Shown here piece by piece: positions 49,148-60,452 of a stretch of DNA of 64,000 bases. A model generated the notes under the pieces. It was not told the origin of the DNA and ran no database searches. It saw only the letters and a list, made by a program, of their open reading frames with translations. Positions within the stretch are counted from its first letter, which is position 1. Every line of letters begins with the position of its first letter. This DNA is from Pseudoxanthomonas sp. SE1 (GTDB lineage Bacteria > Pseudomonadota > Gammaproteobacteria > Xanthomonadales > Xanthomonadaceae), in assembly GCF_029542205.1 (NCBI RefSeq), contig NZ_CP113783.1:2905001-2969000 (forward strand), written 5' to 3'. The position numbers were made by a program, and so were the translations under genes.

Positions 49148-50095
49148 ATGCCGATGACACCGACCGCCAAGGCCCAGTTGCAGATCCACCTGTGCGTGCT
49201 GCTGTGGGGCTTCACGCCCATCCTGGGCAAGCTGATCAGCCTGTCCGCGCTGCCGCTGGTGTGGTGGCGCATGCTGATCGTGGTGGTCGCCCTCGCTTTC
49301 CTGCCGCGCGTGTGGCGCGGCCTGCGTGCGATGCCGGCGAAGTTGATCCTCGCCTACTGCGGCATCGGCCTGATCGTGGCGCTGCACTGGCTGACGTTCT
49401 ATGGCGCCATCAAGTTGTCGAACGCGTCCGTGGCGGTGACCTGCATCGCGCTGGCGCCGGCCTTCACCTCGGTGATCGAGCCCTGGCTGACGCGCCGGCC
49501 GTTCTCCTGGCGCGAACTGCTCTTCGGCGTGACCGTCCTGCCGGGCGTGGCGCTGGTGGTCGGAGGGATTCCCGACGGCATGCGGCTGGGCGTGCTGGTG
49601 GGTGCGCTGTCGGCGCTGCTGGTGGCGCTGTTCGGTCCGCTCAACAAGCGTCTGATCGACCATGGCGAACCGCTGACGATCACCGGCCTGGAACTCGGCG
49701 CGGGCACGCTCCTGCTGACCCTGCTCGCGCCGGTGATGCCGATGCTGTTCCCGGCGTTCGCCGGCGACCTGTTCGTGCTGCCCGGCCTGCGCGACGGCGC
49801 CCTGCTGCTGGTGCTGTCGCTGGCCTGCACGCTGCTGCCGTTCGCGTTGTCGCTGGTCGCGCTGAAGCATCTCAGCGCGTACGGCGTGCAGCTGGTGACC
49901 AACCTCGAACCCGTCTACGCCATCCTGCTGGCGATCGTGCTGCTGGGCGAACAGCGCGAACTCACGCCGCTGTTCTACCTGGGCGTGGGCATCATCCTGG
50001 CGGCGGTGTTCCTGCATCCGCTCGCGCAGCGACCGAAGCGCATCGAACACCCGGAAGTGCTGGGCACGTCTGAAGCCAAGAACATCGTCGAATGA
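49148..50095 (+). CDS. EamA/DMT family transporter
   Basis: 315 residues, ten membrane segments. IHLCVLLWGFTPILGKLI near 13-30, WWRMLIVVVAL, WLTFYGAIKLSNASVAV and YGVQLVTNLEPVYAILLAIVLLGEQ near 255-280 are EamA hallmarks. Start at 49148; the frame extends upstream to 49034. The stop overlaps the next gene by four bases. Third EamA gene in the window; the three are not recent duplicates by eye. Confidence 0.9.
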   Translation: MPMTPTAKAQLQIHLCVLLWGFTPILGKLISLSALPLVWWRMLIVVVALAFLPRVWRGLRAMPAKLILAYCGIGLIVALHWLTFYGAIKLSNASVAVTCIALAPAFTSVIEPWLTRRPFSWRELLFGVTVLPGVALVVGGIPDGMRLGVLVGALSALLVALFGPLNKRLIDHGEPLTITGLELGAGTLLLTLLAPVMPMLFPAFAGDLFVLPGLRDGALLLVLSLACTLLPFALSLVALKHLSAYGVQLVTNLEPVYAILLAIVLLGEQRELTPLFYLGVGIILAAVFLHPLAQRPKRIEHPEVLGTSEAKNIVE

Positions 50096-51165
50096 AGACA
50101 TCGCACGTCCACAGCCTGCGCCTGCCCTTCGCCGCGGCCCTCCTCGCGCTGTCGATGGCGTCCACCGCCTCCGCGGCCATGCCCGTGTACCGCGAAATGA
50201 AGGATTGGGTGGTGGCCTGCGACAACACCGCGCGTTGCGAAGCAATCGGCATGCAAGAGGCGTATCCGCAGCTCATCCTGCGGCTGGTGGTCGACGCGGG
50301 CCCCGCGGGCGAACCGGTGCTGTCGCTGGAATCGGAGGCACCGGTATCCGCACGCGACCTGCGCCTGGACGGCGAGCCGTTCGCCGTTGCGGCGCTGCTG
50401 CAGCCAGCGACCACCACCGACGAAGGCGTGCAACGCATCGGGCACGACGGCGCGCAGGTACGCACGTTCCTCGATGCGGTCCGCCATGGCGCACGACTGC
50501 AGGCCGGCACCGGCGAGGAGGCTCCCACCGCCTCGCTCGCCGGCTTGTCGGCCGCCCTGCTGCTGATCGATGAAACCCAGGGCCGGTTGGGCACGACGAC
50601 GGCCTTGCTCCGGCGCGGCCCGCTGCCGGCCGCGCGCGTGCCCGCCGCGCCGGCGGTGCCTGCGCCCATCCGTGCCGTGGTCGCACCGCTGCTGGACGAG
50701 GCGGAAACACGCCGCCTGGTCACGCGGGTACGGTTGCAGGCAGCGGACGAAGTACAGCGCGAGGACTGCTTCGTCGAACCGGACACCGCCCATGACGAGG
50801 CCCATGCCCTGGACGACGACGAAGCCCTCGTCGCCCTGGAGTGCTGGCGCGGCGCCTACCAGTCATCCAGTCTGCTGTTCCGCCTGCGGCGCGACGGTGC
50901 TGGCGTGCCCGCCCGCGTACGGTTGACGGTGCCCGTGCAGGATGAAGGCGCCCCGCGGGTGATCGACGCATTCACCAGTATCGGGTTCGGCCAGGGCCGG
51001 CTGTTCCATTTCGCCAAAGGCCGGGGCCTTGCCGACTGCGGCGAGAGCGCGGCCTGGACCTTCGACGGGCGCGACTTCCGCCTGCAGGGCTACCACCGCC
51101 TGGGATGGTGCCGCGGCGGGAATCCGGGTGACTGGCCCGCCCTCTGGCGCACCCGCAGCGATTGA
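50092..51165 (+). CDS. DUF1176 family secreted protein
   Basis: 357 residues with a signal peptide ending ASAAM. MKDWVVACDNTARCEAIGM near the mature N-terminus, ALECWRGAYQSSSLLFRLR, and the C-terminal AWTFDGRDFRLQGYHRLGWCRGG match DUF1176, found in proteobacteria without known function. Two Cys pairs could form disulfides. Starts within the stop of the EamA gene (ATGA). Confidence 0.88.
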   Translation: MKTSHVHSLRLPFAAALLALSMASTASAAMPVYREMKDWVVACDNTARCEAIGMQEAYPQLILRLVVDAGPAGEPVLSLESEAPVSARDLRLDGEPFAVAALLQPATTTDEGVQRIGHDGAQVRTFLDAVRHGARLQAGTGEEAPTASLAGLSAALLLIDETQGRLGTTTALLRRGPLPAARVPAAPAVPAPIRAVVAPLLDEAETRRLVTRVRLQAADEVQREDCFVEPDTAHDEAHALDDDEALVALECWRGAYQSSSLLFRLRRDGAGVPARVRLTVPVQDEGAPRVIDAFTSIGFGQGRLFHFAKGRGLADCGESAAWTFDGRDFRLQGYHRLGWCRGGNPGDWPALWRTRSD

Positions 51166-51177
51166 ACCGTGCGCGAC

Positions 51178-51600
51178 TCAGCGCGCGACCACCACTGGCA
51201 CCGGACTGGTGGCGATGACCTTCAGCGCCACCGAACCGACCAGCAACTGCTTCAGCGCGCCGCGGCCGTGGGTGCCCATCACGATCAGATCCGCCTTGCC
51301 GGATTTGGCCTGCTTGACGATGCTCTCGGCCGGCTCGCCCACCACGATCTTCTCCACGAAGGGCAATTGCGCGCGCTTGAGCGCGATGCGCGCCTTCTTC
51401 ATCGCGTAGGCGCCGTTCTCTGCGTGGTAACGCTCCACGCCATCGCTGCCGAGTTCCAGCGCGACCGAGCGCAGCAGCGGCGGATCGACATACAGCAGGG
51501 TCACGGCAGGCAGGTCGGCCAACGACTTGCTCAGCTCCACCAGGTGCCGCACGGCCGCCAGGCCGATCTCGCTTCCATCCACGGCCAACAGGATCTTCAT
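51178..51600 (-). CDS. universal stress protein (UspA family)
   Basis: 140 residues. MKILLAVDGSEIGLAA starts the fold, and GTHGRGALKQLLVGSVALKVIATSPVPVVVAR closes it with the ATP-binding G-2x-G-9x-G(S) pattern (GTHGRG...GSVA). The start at 51600 is the conserved one; the frame is open to 51690. Convergent with DUF1176, 12 bases apart. Confidence 0.92.
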   Translation of the reverse strand: MKILLAVDGSEIGLAAVRHLVELSKSLADLPAVTLLYVDPPLLRSVALELGSDGVERYHAENGAYAMKKARIALKRAQLPFVEKIVVGEPAESIVKQAKSGKADLIVMGTHGRGALKQLLVGSVALKVIATSPVPVVVAR

Positions 51601-51686
51601 CGTCGTTCTCCGCATGGGGCGGGCGCCCGCTGCGCCGCCGATGGAGACAGCATGCGTCAGTCCGTCGCGGCGCGCATTGATCCCGA

Positions 51687-51925
51687 TCAACTCAGGCCGC
51701 CACCAACCTGGTCGCGCCCGCCGCGCTTGGCCTCATGCAGGGCGTGATCGGCCGCCATGGCGGAGCCAGTCCACGTCCGGCCGACCGGGACTTCAGCATG
51801 TCCGCCAGCGCCACGAGTACGCGGTCGCCTTCATCGTGGCCATGCAGGTCGTTGATCGTCTTGAAGTGGTCCACGTCCAGCATCGCCACCGCCAGCGGTT
51901 CACCCGGCTCTTCGGCCTTGCGCAT
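51687..51925 (-). pseudogene. decayed GGDEF-domain relic
   Basis: Two pieces of a diguanylate cyclase domain lie in different frames. 51788-51925 reads MRKAEEPGEPLAVAMLDVDH, then FKTINDLHGHDEGDRVLVAL and ADMLKS, the start of a GGDEF domain. 51687-51758 reads MAADHALHEAKRGGRDQVGG and ends in a stop, the end of such a domain. About 70 residues that should join them, including the GG(D/E)EF signature, are replaced by 29 bases. The TG-LPNRR region upstream is also gone. Not translatable as one protein, so a pseudogene. The rest of 51601-52055 holds nothing else I recognise. Confidence 0.82.
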
Positions 51926-52055
51926 CGCGGCTCCAGCGCAGCCGCGAATGCCCGGCGGCAGGCTCATGCCGGCAGGGGACAGGGATATCAGAGCAGCATG
52001 CCGATGTTCGCGCGCACCCAAGGTCGTCGCCTCGCGACGACGATCACGCCATGCG

Positions 52056-52775
52056 TCACCAGGTCTCCTGCTGCGGCAGCAGGCCACGCAGTTCCTGATC
52101 GGTGAGGTTGCGCCAGCGGCCAGGCTTCAGGTCGCCCAGCTTCACGTTGTCGATCCGCACCCGGCGCAACTGGGTGACGCGATAGTCGAAAGCCGCGGCC
52201 ATCAGGCGGATCTGCCGATTCAGGCCCTGGGTCAGCGTGATGCGGAAGCCGAACTTCGCGATGCGGCCGGTCCGGCACGGCAGCGTCATCTGCCCGTGCA
52301 CGCGCACGCCACGCGCCATGCCGCGCAGGAACTCGTCCGTCACCGGCTTGTTGACCGCCACCAGGTACTCCTTCTCGTGGCGGTTCTCCGCGCGCAGGAT
52401 CTGGTTGACGATGTCGCCATTGCTGGTCAGCAGGATCAGGCCTTCCGAATCCTTGTCGAGACGCCCGATCGGGAAGATCCGCTGCTCGTGGCCGATGAAG
52501 TCGACGATGTTGTCCTTCACCGAAGATTCGGTGGTGCAGGTCACGCCGACCGGCTTGTTGAGCACGATGTAGACATGCTTGCGCTTGCCGGCCCTGGCGG
52601 CGCGCGCCTTCAGCGACTGGCCATCCACGCGCACCTCGTCGCCCTCGCCCACCACCGCCCCGACGCCGGCGGCGATGCCGTTGACGGTTACGCGGCGCTC
52701 CGCGATCAGGCGGTCGGCCTCGCGGCGGGAACAGAAGCCGGTATCGGCGATGTGCTTGTTGAGGCGGACGGTCAT
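52056..52775 (-). CDS. rluF: 23S rRNA pseudouridine(2604) synthase RluF
   Basis: 239 residues: an S4 domain (about 1-60, RLNKHIADTGFCSRREADRLI) and a RsuA-family catalytic domain with GRLDKDSEGLIL, the Asp being catalytic. The TQGLNRQIRLM segment followed by VTQLRRVRIDNVKLGDLKPG and WRNLTDQEL is the RluF pattern rather than RluB/E. Modifies U2604 (and possibly tRNA-Tyr U35). Between the GGDEF relic and the GGDEF-EAL gene. Confidence 0.9.
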   Translation of the reverse strand: MTVRLNKHIADTGFCSRREADRLIAERRVTVNGIAAGVGAVVGEGDEVRVDGQSLKARAARAGKRKHVYIVLNKPVGVTCTTESSVKDNIVDFIGHEQRIFPIGRLDKDSEGLILLTSNGDIVNQILRAENRHEKEYLVAVNKPVTDEFLRGMARGVRVHGQMTLPCRTGRIAKFGFRITLTQGLNRQIRLMAAAFDYRVTQLRRVRIDNVKLGDLKPGRWRNLTDQELRGLLPQQETW

Positions 52776-52815
52776 GCCGGCATTATCCGGGATCGCGCGC
52801 CCGCCGTCGCCGGCT

Positions 52816-55248
52816 TCAGGCCGGTTCCGCGTGAGCGGGGACAGGAACGGACTCCCATGCCGCCATCAGGTCCTGGAGCGGACACGGCACATGGACGGCG
52901 TAGCCCTGCACAAGCCCGATGCCTACCTCACGCAGCTGCGCCATCACCGCGTCGCTTTCGACCCATTCGGCAATGGTGATCTTGCCCAGCGCCTGGCCCA
53001 TCTGGCTCATCGATCGCACCAGCGCCAGGTCGGCCTCGCCGCGCGCGAGGTCGCGGATGAACGCGCCATCGATCTTGAGGATGTCCACCGGCAACCGCCT
53101 GAGATAGGCGAACGAAGACAGACCGCTGCCGAAATCGTCCAGTGCGATCCGGCAGCCGCGCGTGCGCATCGCATCGATGAAGCGACAGGCATCATCCATG
53201 TTGGCGATCACGGCGGTCTCGGTGATCTCGAAGCACAACCGCGTCGCGACGCCCGGCTGCCGGTCCAGCAGCAGGTTCACGTACTCAAGGAAGGCGGGGT
53301 CGGCGATGGACTGCGCGGACACGTTCAGGTGGCACAGATCCACGCGCGCCAACTGCGCGGGATGCAGCGCGAAATGCCGGCAGACCGCATCGACCACGAA
53401 ACAGTCCACCGCCATGCCCTGCCCGTAGCGCTCCATCGCCGGCAGGAAAACCCCCGGCGCATGCAGCCGGCCTTCGCGATCACGCAGGCGCACCAGCACT
53501 TCGTACTGCAGGCGCTGGCTGCCATCCAGCGCGACGATCTGCTGTGCGTAGAGCAACAGGCGATCTTCCGCGATCGCAAGCTGCGTGTGCGCCACCCATT
53601 CCAGTTCATGGCGACGACGCGAGAGACTGGGATCGGAATCGCGATAGCAGCGGATGCGGTTGCGCCCTTCTTCCTTGGCCACGTAGCACGCGGCATCGGC
53701 CGCGCGCAGCAGCCAGTCCACGTCCACCGCCGCATCATTGATCTCGGCCACGCCGATACTGCAGTTCAGGCCGAACGTGCGGCCATTCCACTGGAACGAC
53801 GACTCGCCCAGCGCCGCATGGATGCGCGCCATCGCGGCTTCCGCCTCCTCCAGCGTGGTGTCGTGCAGCAGCACGGCGAACTCATCGCCGCCCAGGCGTC
53901 CCAGCCAGTCTTCACGACGCAGCTGCGCCGCCACCCGGCTGGCGAAATGGCACAGGAAGCGGTCGCCCGCCTCGTGCCCGCAGGTGTCGTTGACCAGCTT
54001 GAACTGGTCCAGGTCGATGTAGCAGAGCGTGTGCCGCCCATCGCATCCATGCGCCTGTCCAAGCACGCTCCCCAGCCGACGGGCGATCTCGCGCCGGTTG
54101 ATCAGGCCGGTGAGGTCATCGTGGCTGGCCTGGTGCGCGATCTCGCAGGCGAGCTCATGCGCTTCGGACACATCTTCCACCAGCACGAACACCCGCTCCG
54201 CGCTGCGCGCGCGCGACGCCACCACCGAGGCCGTCCAGCGCACCCAGCGCACGTCGCCATCACGGCGCACGAGGCGGCGCTCGCCCGGTTCGAGCATGTG
54301 GGCCCAGTCGATGGCGCCACGGGCGTCGCACCGCAGGTCGTCGGCATGCAGCACATCGGACAGGTGCAGCAGGCGGATGTCATGCAGCGGCATGCCGAGG
54401 ATCTTCGCCAGCGCGTCGTTCGCCCGGGTGAAACGCCCATCGCGGTCCAGCTTGAGCATGCCCACCGCGGACTGGTGGAACGCCATGCGGAATTCGCTTT
54501 CGGTCTCGCGCACGCGGCGCAGCGTACTGCGCATGACATGCAGCGCGTACGCGCAGAGCGCCAGGAACGCCACCGCGCTGAGCCCAAGCAGGACGCGCCG
54601 CATGAAATGCGCGCCCTCCGCCAGCGAGCGCGAGAACGCCAGTTCCTTCGGGCGCACGCGCGCATCGATGCCCATCAGCCGGTGCTGGTAGGCACGGACG
54701 CTCGCGCCGTCGCGCGTGGCGCCTGGCGCACGCGCCTCGAGCTCGTCGGCGAGCGCGACCAGATGCAGGATCTCGACTTCCGCCTCGCGCCACAGGCGCA
54801 CCGATTCGCGGAAGTACGGGGCCTTGCCCAGCATGCGGTACATCCAGATCAGGCGGCCGATGTCCTCCGGCGCGTTCCCGCCCTGCAGGAACCCCTGGCG
54901 GGCGGCCTCCAGGTCCACGGGCGAACGCTCGAGCGCCAGCCTGCCCGCACGGTCACCCAGTGGCACACGCAGGGCGACCCGCGCATCCGCCAGATCGGCG
55001 GGCTGCGCATGGCTGGCATAGCGGTACAGGCTGTGCACGGCACGCTGCTGCGCCTTGGACCAATGGCTCTCACCGATGATGTAGGCGGTGGCGCCCGCCT
55101 GCGTTTCAAGCACGGCAGCGATCAACAGCGCGCCCAGCGCGGACAGGACGATGAGCGCCGCGACCCGGGCCGGGAGCCGCCGCTGCAGGCCCCGGTTGCG
55201 GTCATCGCCGGCGGTCCCGCCGGCTACGGATGCTTCCCTGTTGTCCAC
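52816..55248 (-). CDS. membrane PAS-GGDEF-EAL cyclic-di-GMP protein
   Basis: 810 residues. A membrane helix near 26-46 and another near 219-238 enclose a periplasmic sensor of about 170 residues. A PAS domain follows (RMAFHQSAVGMLKLDRDGRFTRAND), then GGDEF with the intact signature RLGGDEFAVLL, then EAL. The EAL signature is EVL (YEVLVRL) and the AEGVE motif is AEWVE; the other catalytic positions (LNVS, EITET, DDFGSG, LKID) are kept. It may therefore both make and break c-di-GMP, or do only one. Confidence 0.92.
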   Translation of the reverse strand: MDNREASVAGGTAGDDRNRGLQRRLPARVAALIVLSALGALLIAAVLETQAGATAYIIGESHWSKAQQRAVHSLYRYASHAQPADLADARVALRVPLGDRAGRLALERSPVDLEAARQGFLQGGNAPEDIGRLIWMYRMLGKAPYFRESVRLWREAEVEILHLVALADELEARAPGATRDGASVRAYQHRLMGIDARVRPKELAFSRSLAEGAHFMRRVLLGLSAVAFLALCAYALHVMRSTLRRVRETESEFRMAFHQSAVGMLKLDRDGRFTRANDALAKILGMPLHDIRLLHLSDVLHADDLRCDARGAIDWAHMLEPGERRLVRRDGDVRWVRWTASVVASRARSAERVFVLVEDVSEAHELACEIAHQASHDDLTGLINRREIARRLGSVLGQAHGCDGRHTLCYIDLDQFKLVNDTCGHEAGDRFLCHFASRVAAQLRREDWLGRLGGDEFAVLLHDTTLEEAEAAMARIHAALGESSFQWNGRTFGLNCSIGVAEINDAAVDVDWLLRAADAACYVAKEEGRNRIRCYRDSDPSLSRRRHELEWVAHTQLAIAEDRLLLYAQQIVALDGSQRLQYEVLVRLRDREGRLHAPGVFLPAMERYGQGMAVDCFVVDAVCRHFALHPAQLARVDLCHLNVSAQSIADPAFLEYVNLLLDRQPGVATRLCFEITETAVIANMDDACRFIDAMRTRGCRIALDDFGSGLSSFAYLRRLPVDILKIDGAFIRDLARGEADLALVRSMSQMGQALGKITIAEWVESDAVMAQLREVGIGLVQGYAVHVPCPLQDLMAAWESVPVPAHAEPA

Positions 55249-55391
55249 ATGTCACTCCTGTTGGCCCGCGCGATGGAAGGCGTTCGCGTGGGCCTCCACC
55301 GTCGTTCATCGGCCCGGCCCTGCGACCCTTGAGGGCTGGGTCAGCATTCGACACGGACGGCCGACAAATGGTCGTCCCGCGTCAGTTGTCG

Positions 55392-57041
55392 TCATCCGGG
55401 GGCGGCCCCGGCGTCGACCACCTGGTCGCGCCCGGCCCGCTTGGCCCGGTACATCGCCTCGTCGGCCCGGCGCAGCAGCGATGCCGCGTCGATGTCTTCC
55501 GGCTCGAGCGTGGCCAGGCCGATGCTGGCGGTCACCTGCAGGCCATCGATGCCCAGCCCGGTGCCCGTCGCGTGCACCTGCGTGCGCATCGTTTCCAGGC
55601 GCGTGCGCGCGGTCGCGCCGCCAATGCCGGGCAGCAGCACCAGGAATTCCTCGCCGCCCATCCGGATCACATCCGCGGGATCGCGCACCATCGAGGTCAG
55701 GTGGGCCGCCACCGCCACCAGCACGCGGTCGCCGACCGCATGCCCATGCACATCGTTGATGCGCTTGAACAGGTCGATGTCGAGGAAACCCACGGCCAGC
55801 GGCCCCGCACCTGCGCGGGCGTCGCGCATGTGCTGTTCCAGCCGCTTCAGGCCGGCGCGGCGGTTCGGGAGTCCGGTGAGCTCATCGGTGTCGGCCAGGG
55901 CACGCATCTCGTCGCGCTGGCGGCGCAACTGGCCCAGGCGCAGGTTCAACACGTAGGCGCTGACGGTCAGGAACCACGTGATCGACAACTGGATCGCTTC
56001 CACGCGGTATTCGATCAGCAGATGGCTGTCGACCACGTCCATCGCCGCCATCGCCAGGAACGGCGTGACGGCCGCGATCGCCGCGATGGCATCGGCGCGC
56101 TGGCCACGCAGGAAATACAGCCCCAGCACCAGGATGGCGACGCAGCCGGCAGCGAAGCCCTGGTCAATGCCTGTCGCCAACCGCGACAGGCCTTCCTGCG
56201 ACAACCACCCCGCGGCCACGCTCGTGGCGCAGAGGCCTGCCGTAAGCCACGGCAACCAGCGACGCGTGCCGGGCCAGGCGCGCGCGCCACCGACGAGCAG
56301 CCACATCGCGTACAGCAGCGTCGGCAGGCCCAGGCAGGAAAATGCGACCAGCCATCGGGATTCACCATTGCCGATGGGCAGCCAGGGTTCGGGGTAGCCG
56401 CTCAGGCCACTGAGCACCGCCTGCCCCAGCACACTGAGCGCACACAGCAGGGCGTAGCCCAGGAAGACGCGGTCGCGCGTACTCAGGAAACCCATCAGCG
56501 CCATGAAGGCCAACGCGATGGCGATGGCCACGCATGCCGTCCGCACCAGCAGGCGTGCCGTGTCGACCTGCTGGACCGGGCTGGGCGCGCCAATGCGGAC
56601 CGTGGGGATCCAGCCGGGCTTCAGCGGTTTGGCCCACGCCACCTCGATGGGGTCCCGGTTGCCCGCCGGGGGCACCACCACCATGCCCACGCCTGCACGG
56701 AACCGGGAATCGCGCGTGCGGGCGTCGTGCATGCGTCCGCATACCTCACGGTCTCCGTGGTGCACCCGCACCTCGCCCGCGAAGATGTTGAACACGTTGA
56801 TGGCCTGCGGGGCACCCGACCACCCTTCCGGTGGAGCGGGGATCTCGACCCGCTCCGTGAGCCCCGCCTGCATCGCGGCCGTGCAGTGGCGCTGCGGCGC
56901 CTGCTCGGAGGTCGGCGCCCCGGTGACCAGGTAGTCGCGGCCGGGTTCCGGCGCCGCCTGGACCGGGCACGACAACGCGACGAGCAGCAACAGCCACCCT
57001 GCGATCCCGCCACGTTGATCCCCGTTCTCCCTCACGAACAC
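55392..57041 (-). CDS. diguanylate cyclase with 7TM-like sensory module
   Basis: 549 residues. A signal peptide leads to a periplasmic beta-rich domain (about 30-160), followed by seven or so membrane segments (about 165-370) like 7TMR-DISM receptors, a coiled linker (LGQLRRQRDEMRALADTDELTGLPNRR), and a GGDEF domain with FLDIDLFKRINDVHGH and the active signature RMGGEEFLVLLPG. The RXXD-type inhibitory site is not obvious upstream. Synthesises c-di-GMP in response to an extracytoplasmic cue. Confidence 0.92.
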   Translation of the reverse strand: MFVRENGDQRGGIAGWLLLLVALSCPVQAAPEPGRDYLVTGAPTSEQAPQRHCTAAMQAGLTERVEIPAPPEGWSGAPQAINVFNIFAGEVRVHHGDREVCGRMHDARTRDSRFRAGVGMVVVPPAGNRDPIEVAWAKPLKPGWIPTVRIGAPSPVQQVDTARLLVRTACVAIAIALAFMALMGFLSTRDRVFLGYALLCALSVLGQAVLSGLSGYPEPWLPIGNGESRWLVAFSCLGLPTLLYAMWLLVGGARAWPGTRRWLPWLTAGLCATSVAAGWLSQEGLSRLATGIDQGFAAGCVAILVLGLYFLRGQRADAIAAIAAVTPFLAMAAMDVVDSHLLIEYRVEAIQLSITWFLTVSAYVLNLRLGQLRRQRDEMRALADTDELTGLPNRRAGLKRLEQHMRDARAGAGPLAVGFLDIDLFKRINDVHGHAVGDRVLVAVAAHLTSMVRDPADVIRMGGEEFLVLLPGIGGATARTRLETMRTQVHATGTGLGIDGLQVTASIGLATLEPEDIDAASLLRRADEAMYRAKRAGRDQVVDAGAAPG

Positions 57042-57139
57042 TCCGGTACGTCGCCGCCCTCCCGACTACCGGTGCGCTGGCTTGCGTCTACGAAATGCAA
57101 CTTCCGTGCCACGTGCCGGCGCCCCAGGCCGGCAGGCCG

Positions 57140-59041
<1,902 letters not shown>

Positions 59042-59212
59042 GCGGAGACTCCGGGGCGTCGCGGAGCCGCACGCCGAGCCGCATATTGTGCCCCTTCGGG
59101 GCCCTCCTGTCGCGTTGCAGCACGCCAGCGCCTTCACGTGGACGGGCGCTGTGATGTTCCGGACGCGGCGGCGAATCACCTTCCAGACCCGCACAATCGA
59201 GCACACGCCCGG

Positions 59213-59728
59213 ATGGAATCGACCCCCGCCATGACCACGGACACGGACGCCCGCGCAGGCTTCCAGGCCCAGTTGCTGGCCCACCGCGGCATCGTCGCCA
59301 AGGTCGCCGGCACGTATGCCTGGCACCCGGACGACCGCGACGACCTGATGCAGGACATCGCCACGCAGCTGTGGCGCGCGTGGCCGGGGTACGACAGCGC
59401 CCGCCCGTTCGCCACCTGGATGTACCGGATAGCGCTGAACGTGGCGATCTCCCATGTCCGCGGCCGCACGCGCGCGCCGTCGCCCGAGGCATGGCACGAA
59501 GACCACCACGATCTCGCCGACCCGCATGCGCACGACCACGAAGCGCGCGAGCAGGTCGACCTGCTGTACCGATTCATCCAGGCGCAGCCCCCGCTCGACC
59601 GCGCCCTGCTGCTGCTCTACCTGGAAGACCGCAGCCATCGCGAGATGGCCGATGTGCTGGGCCTGAGCGAAACCAACGTGGCGACCAAGATCAGCCGGCT
59701 GAAGCAGCGGCTGCGCAACGAACTCTGA
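59213..59728 (+). CDS. ECF-type RNA polymerase sigma factor
   Basis: 171 residues (165 if the ATG at 59231 is used). Region 2 is DLMQDIATQLWRAWPGYDS followed by ARPFATWMYRIALNVAISHVR; region 4 is PPLDRALLLLYLEDRSHREMADVLGLSETNVATKISRLKQRL with a helix-turn-helix. A His/Asp-rich linker joins the two. The adjacent membrane protein gene, 26 bases later, takes the place of the usual anti-sigma factor. Autoregulated promoter not identified. Confidence 0.92.
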   Translation: MESTPAMTTDTDARAGFQAQLLAHRGIVAKVAGTYAWHPDDRDDLMQDIATQLWRAWPGYDSARPFATWMYRIALNVAISHVRGRTRAPSPEAWHEDHHDLADPHAHDHEAREQVDLLYRFIQAQPPLDRALLLLYLEDRSHREMADVLGLSETNVATKISRLKQRLRNEL

Positions 59729-59754
59729 ACCGATGACACCACACGGAAACGACC

Positions 59755-60426
59755 ATGGAACCCGATGACCTGAAACTCGCGTGGCAGACCCTGTCGCGCC
59801 GCCTGGAACGACACGACGCGCTGCAAACCCACCTGTTGCTGGAGCAGCGCAAGCAGAAGGCGTTGTCCAGCCTGCGCCCGCTGTTCTGGGGCCAGGTGGC
59901 GCAGATGCTGTTCGGCATCCCCTTCGTCCTGCTGGCCGCCCTGCTGTGGATCCGCGGCGGTCAGTCGGCCGACGGCCTGCCGTGGACGGTGCTGGCGGCT
60001 GGCGTGGTGGTGCAGCTCTACGGCATCGCGACAGTCGCGATGGCGGGCGAGACCCTGCGCCGCATGCGCGAGGTGGATTGCGCGCAGCCGATCATCGAAA
60101 TCCAGACACGCCTGGCCCGTTTGCGCCGCACCTACATCGTCAACGGCATGCTGACCGGGCTGCCATGGTGGTTCATGTGGGTGCCGGTGCTGGTCGTGTT
60201 GGCAGGCCTGGGTGGCGACGACCTGCATGCGCGGGCGCCGGGCCTGGTCTGGATCGGCCTGGGCGTGGGCGTTGCCGGCCTGGCGGCGACCTTCTGGTTC
60301 CATCGCTGGTCGCGTGACCCGGCCCGTCCCCGGCTGGCCAAGGCCATGGAGGACAGCGTGACCGGCGGCAGCCTGCGGCGCGCACGCGCGCAGATCGAGG
60401 AGATCGCGCGCTTCGAGGCCGAGTGA
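59755..60426 (+). CDS. membrane protein linked to the ECF sigma factor
   Basis: 223 residues. A charged helical N-terminus of about 45 residues (MEPDDLKLAWQTLSRRLERH) could bind a sigma factor; then four membrane segments (about 43-66, 75-96, 132-150, 162-180), and a basic cytosolic tail. No zinc-binding HxxxCxxC anti-sigma motif. By position it could be an unusual anti-sigma factor, or an output target. Confidence 0.72.
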   Translation: MEPDDLKLAWQTLSRRLERHDALQTHLLLEQRKQKALSSLRPLFWGQVAQMLFGIPFVLLAALLWIRGGQSADGLPWTVLAAGVVVQLYGIATVAMAGETLRRMREVDCAQPIIEIQTRLARLRRTYIVNGMLTGLPWWFMWVPVLVVLAGLGGDDLHARAPGLVWIGLGVGVAGLAATFWFHRWSRDPARPRLAKAMEDSVTGGSLRRARAQIEEIARFEAE

Positions 60427-60452
60427 ACGGGCCGTGGCTTACACTGCCGCGC

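Noticed and set aside
52579..55332. 917-residue plus-strand open frame
   Set aside because: Runs antisense to the GGDEF-EAL gene, whose motifs are intact; composition is typical of a shadow frame.
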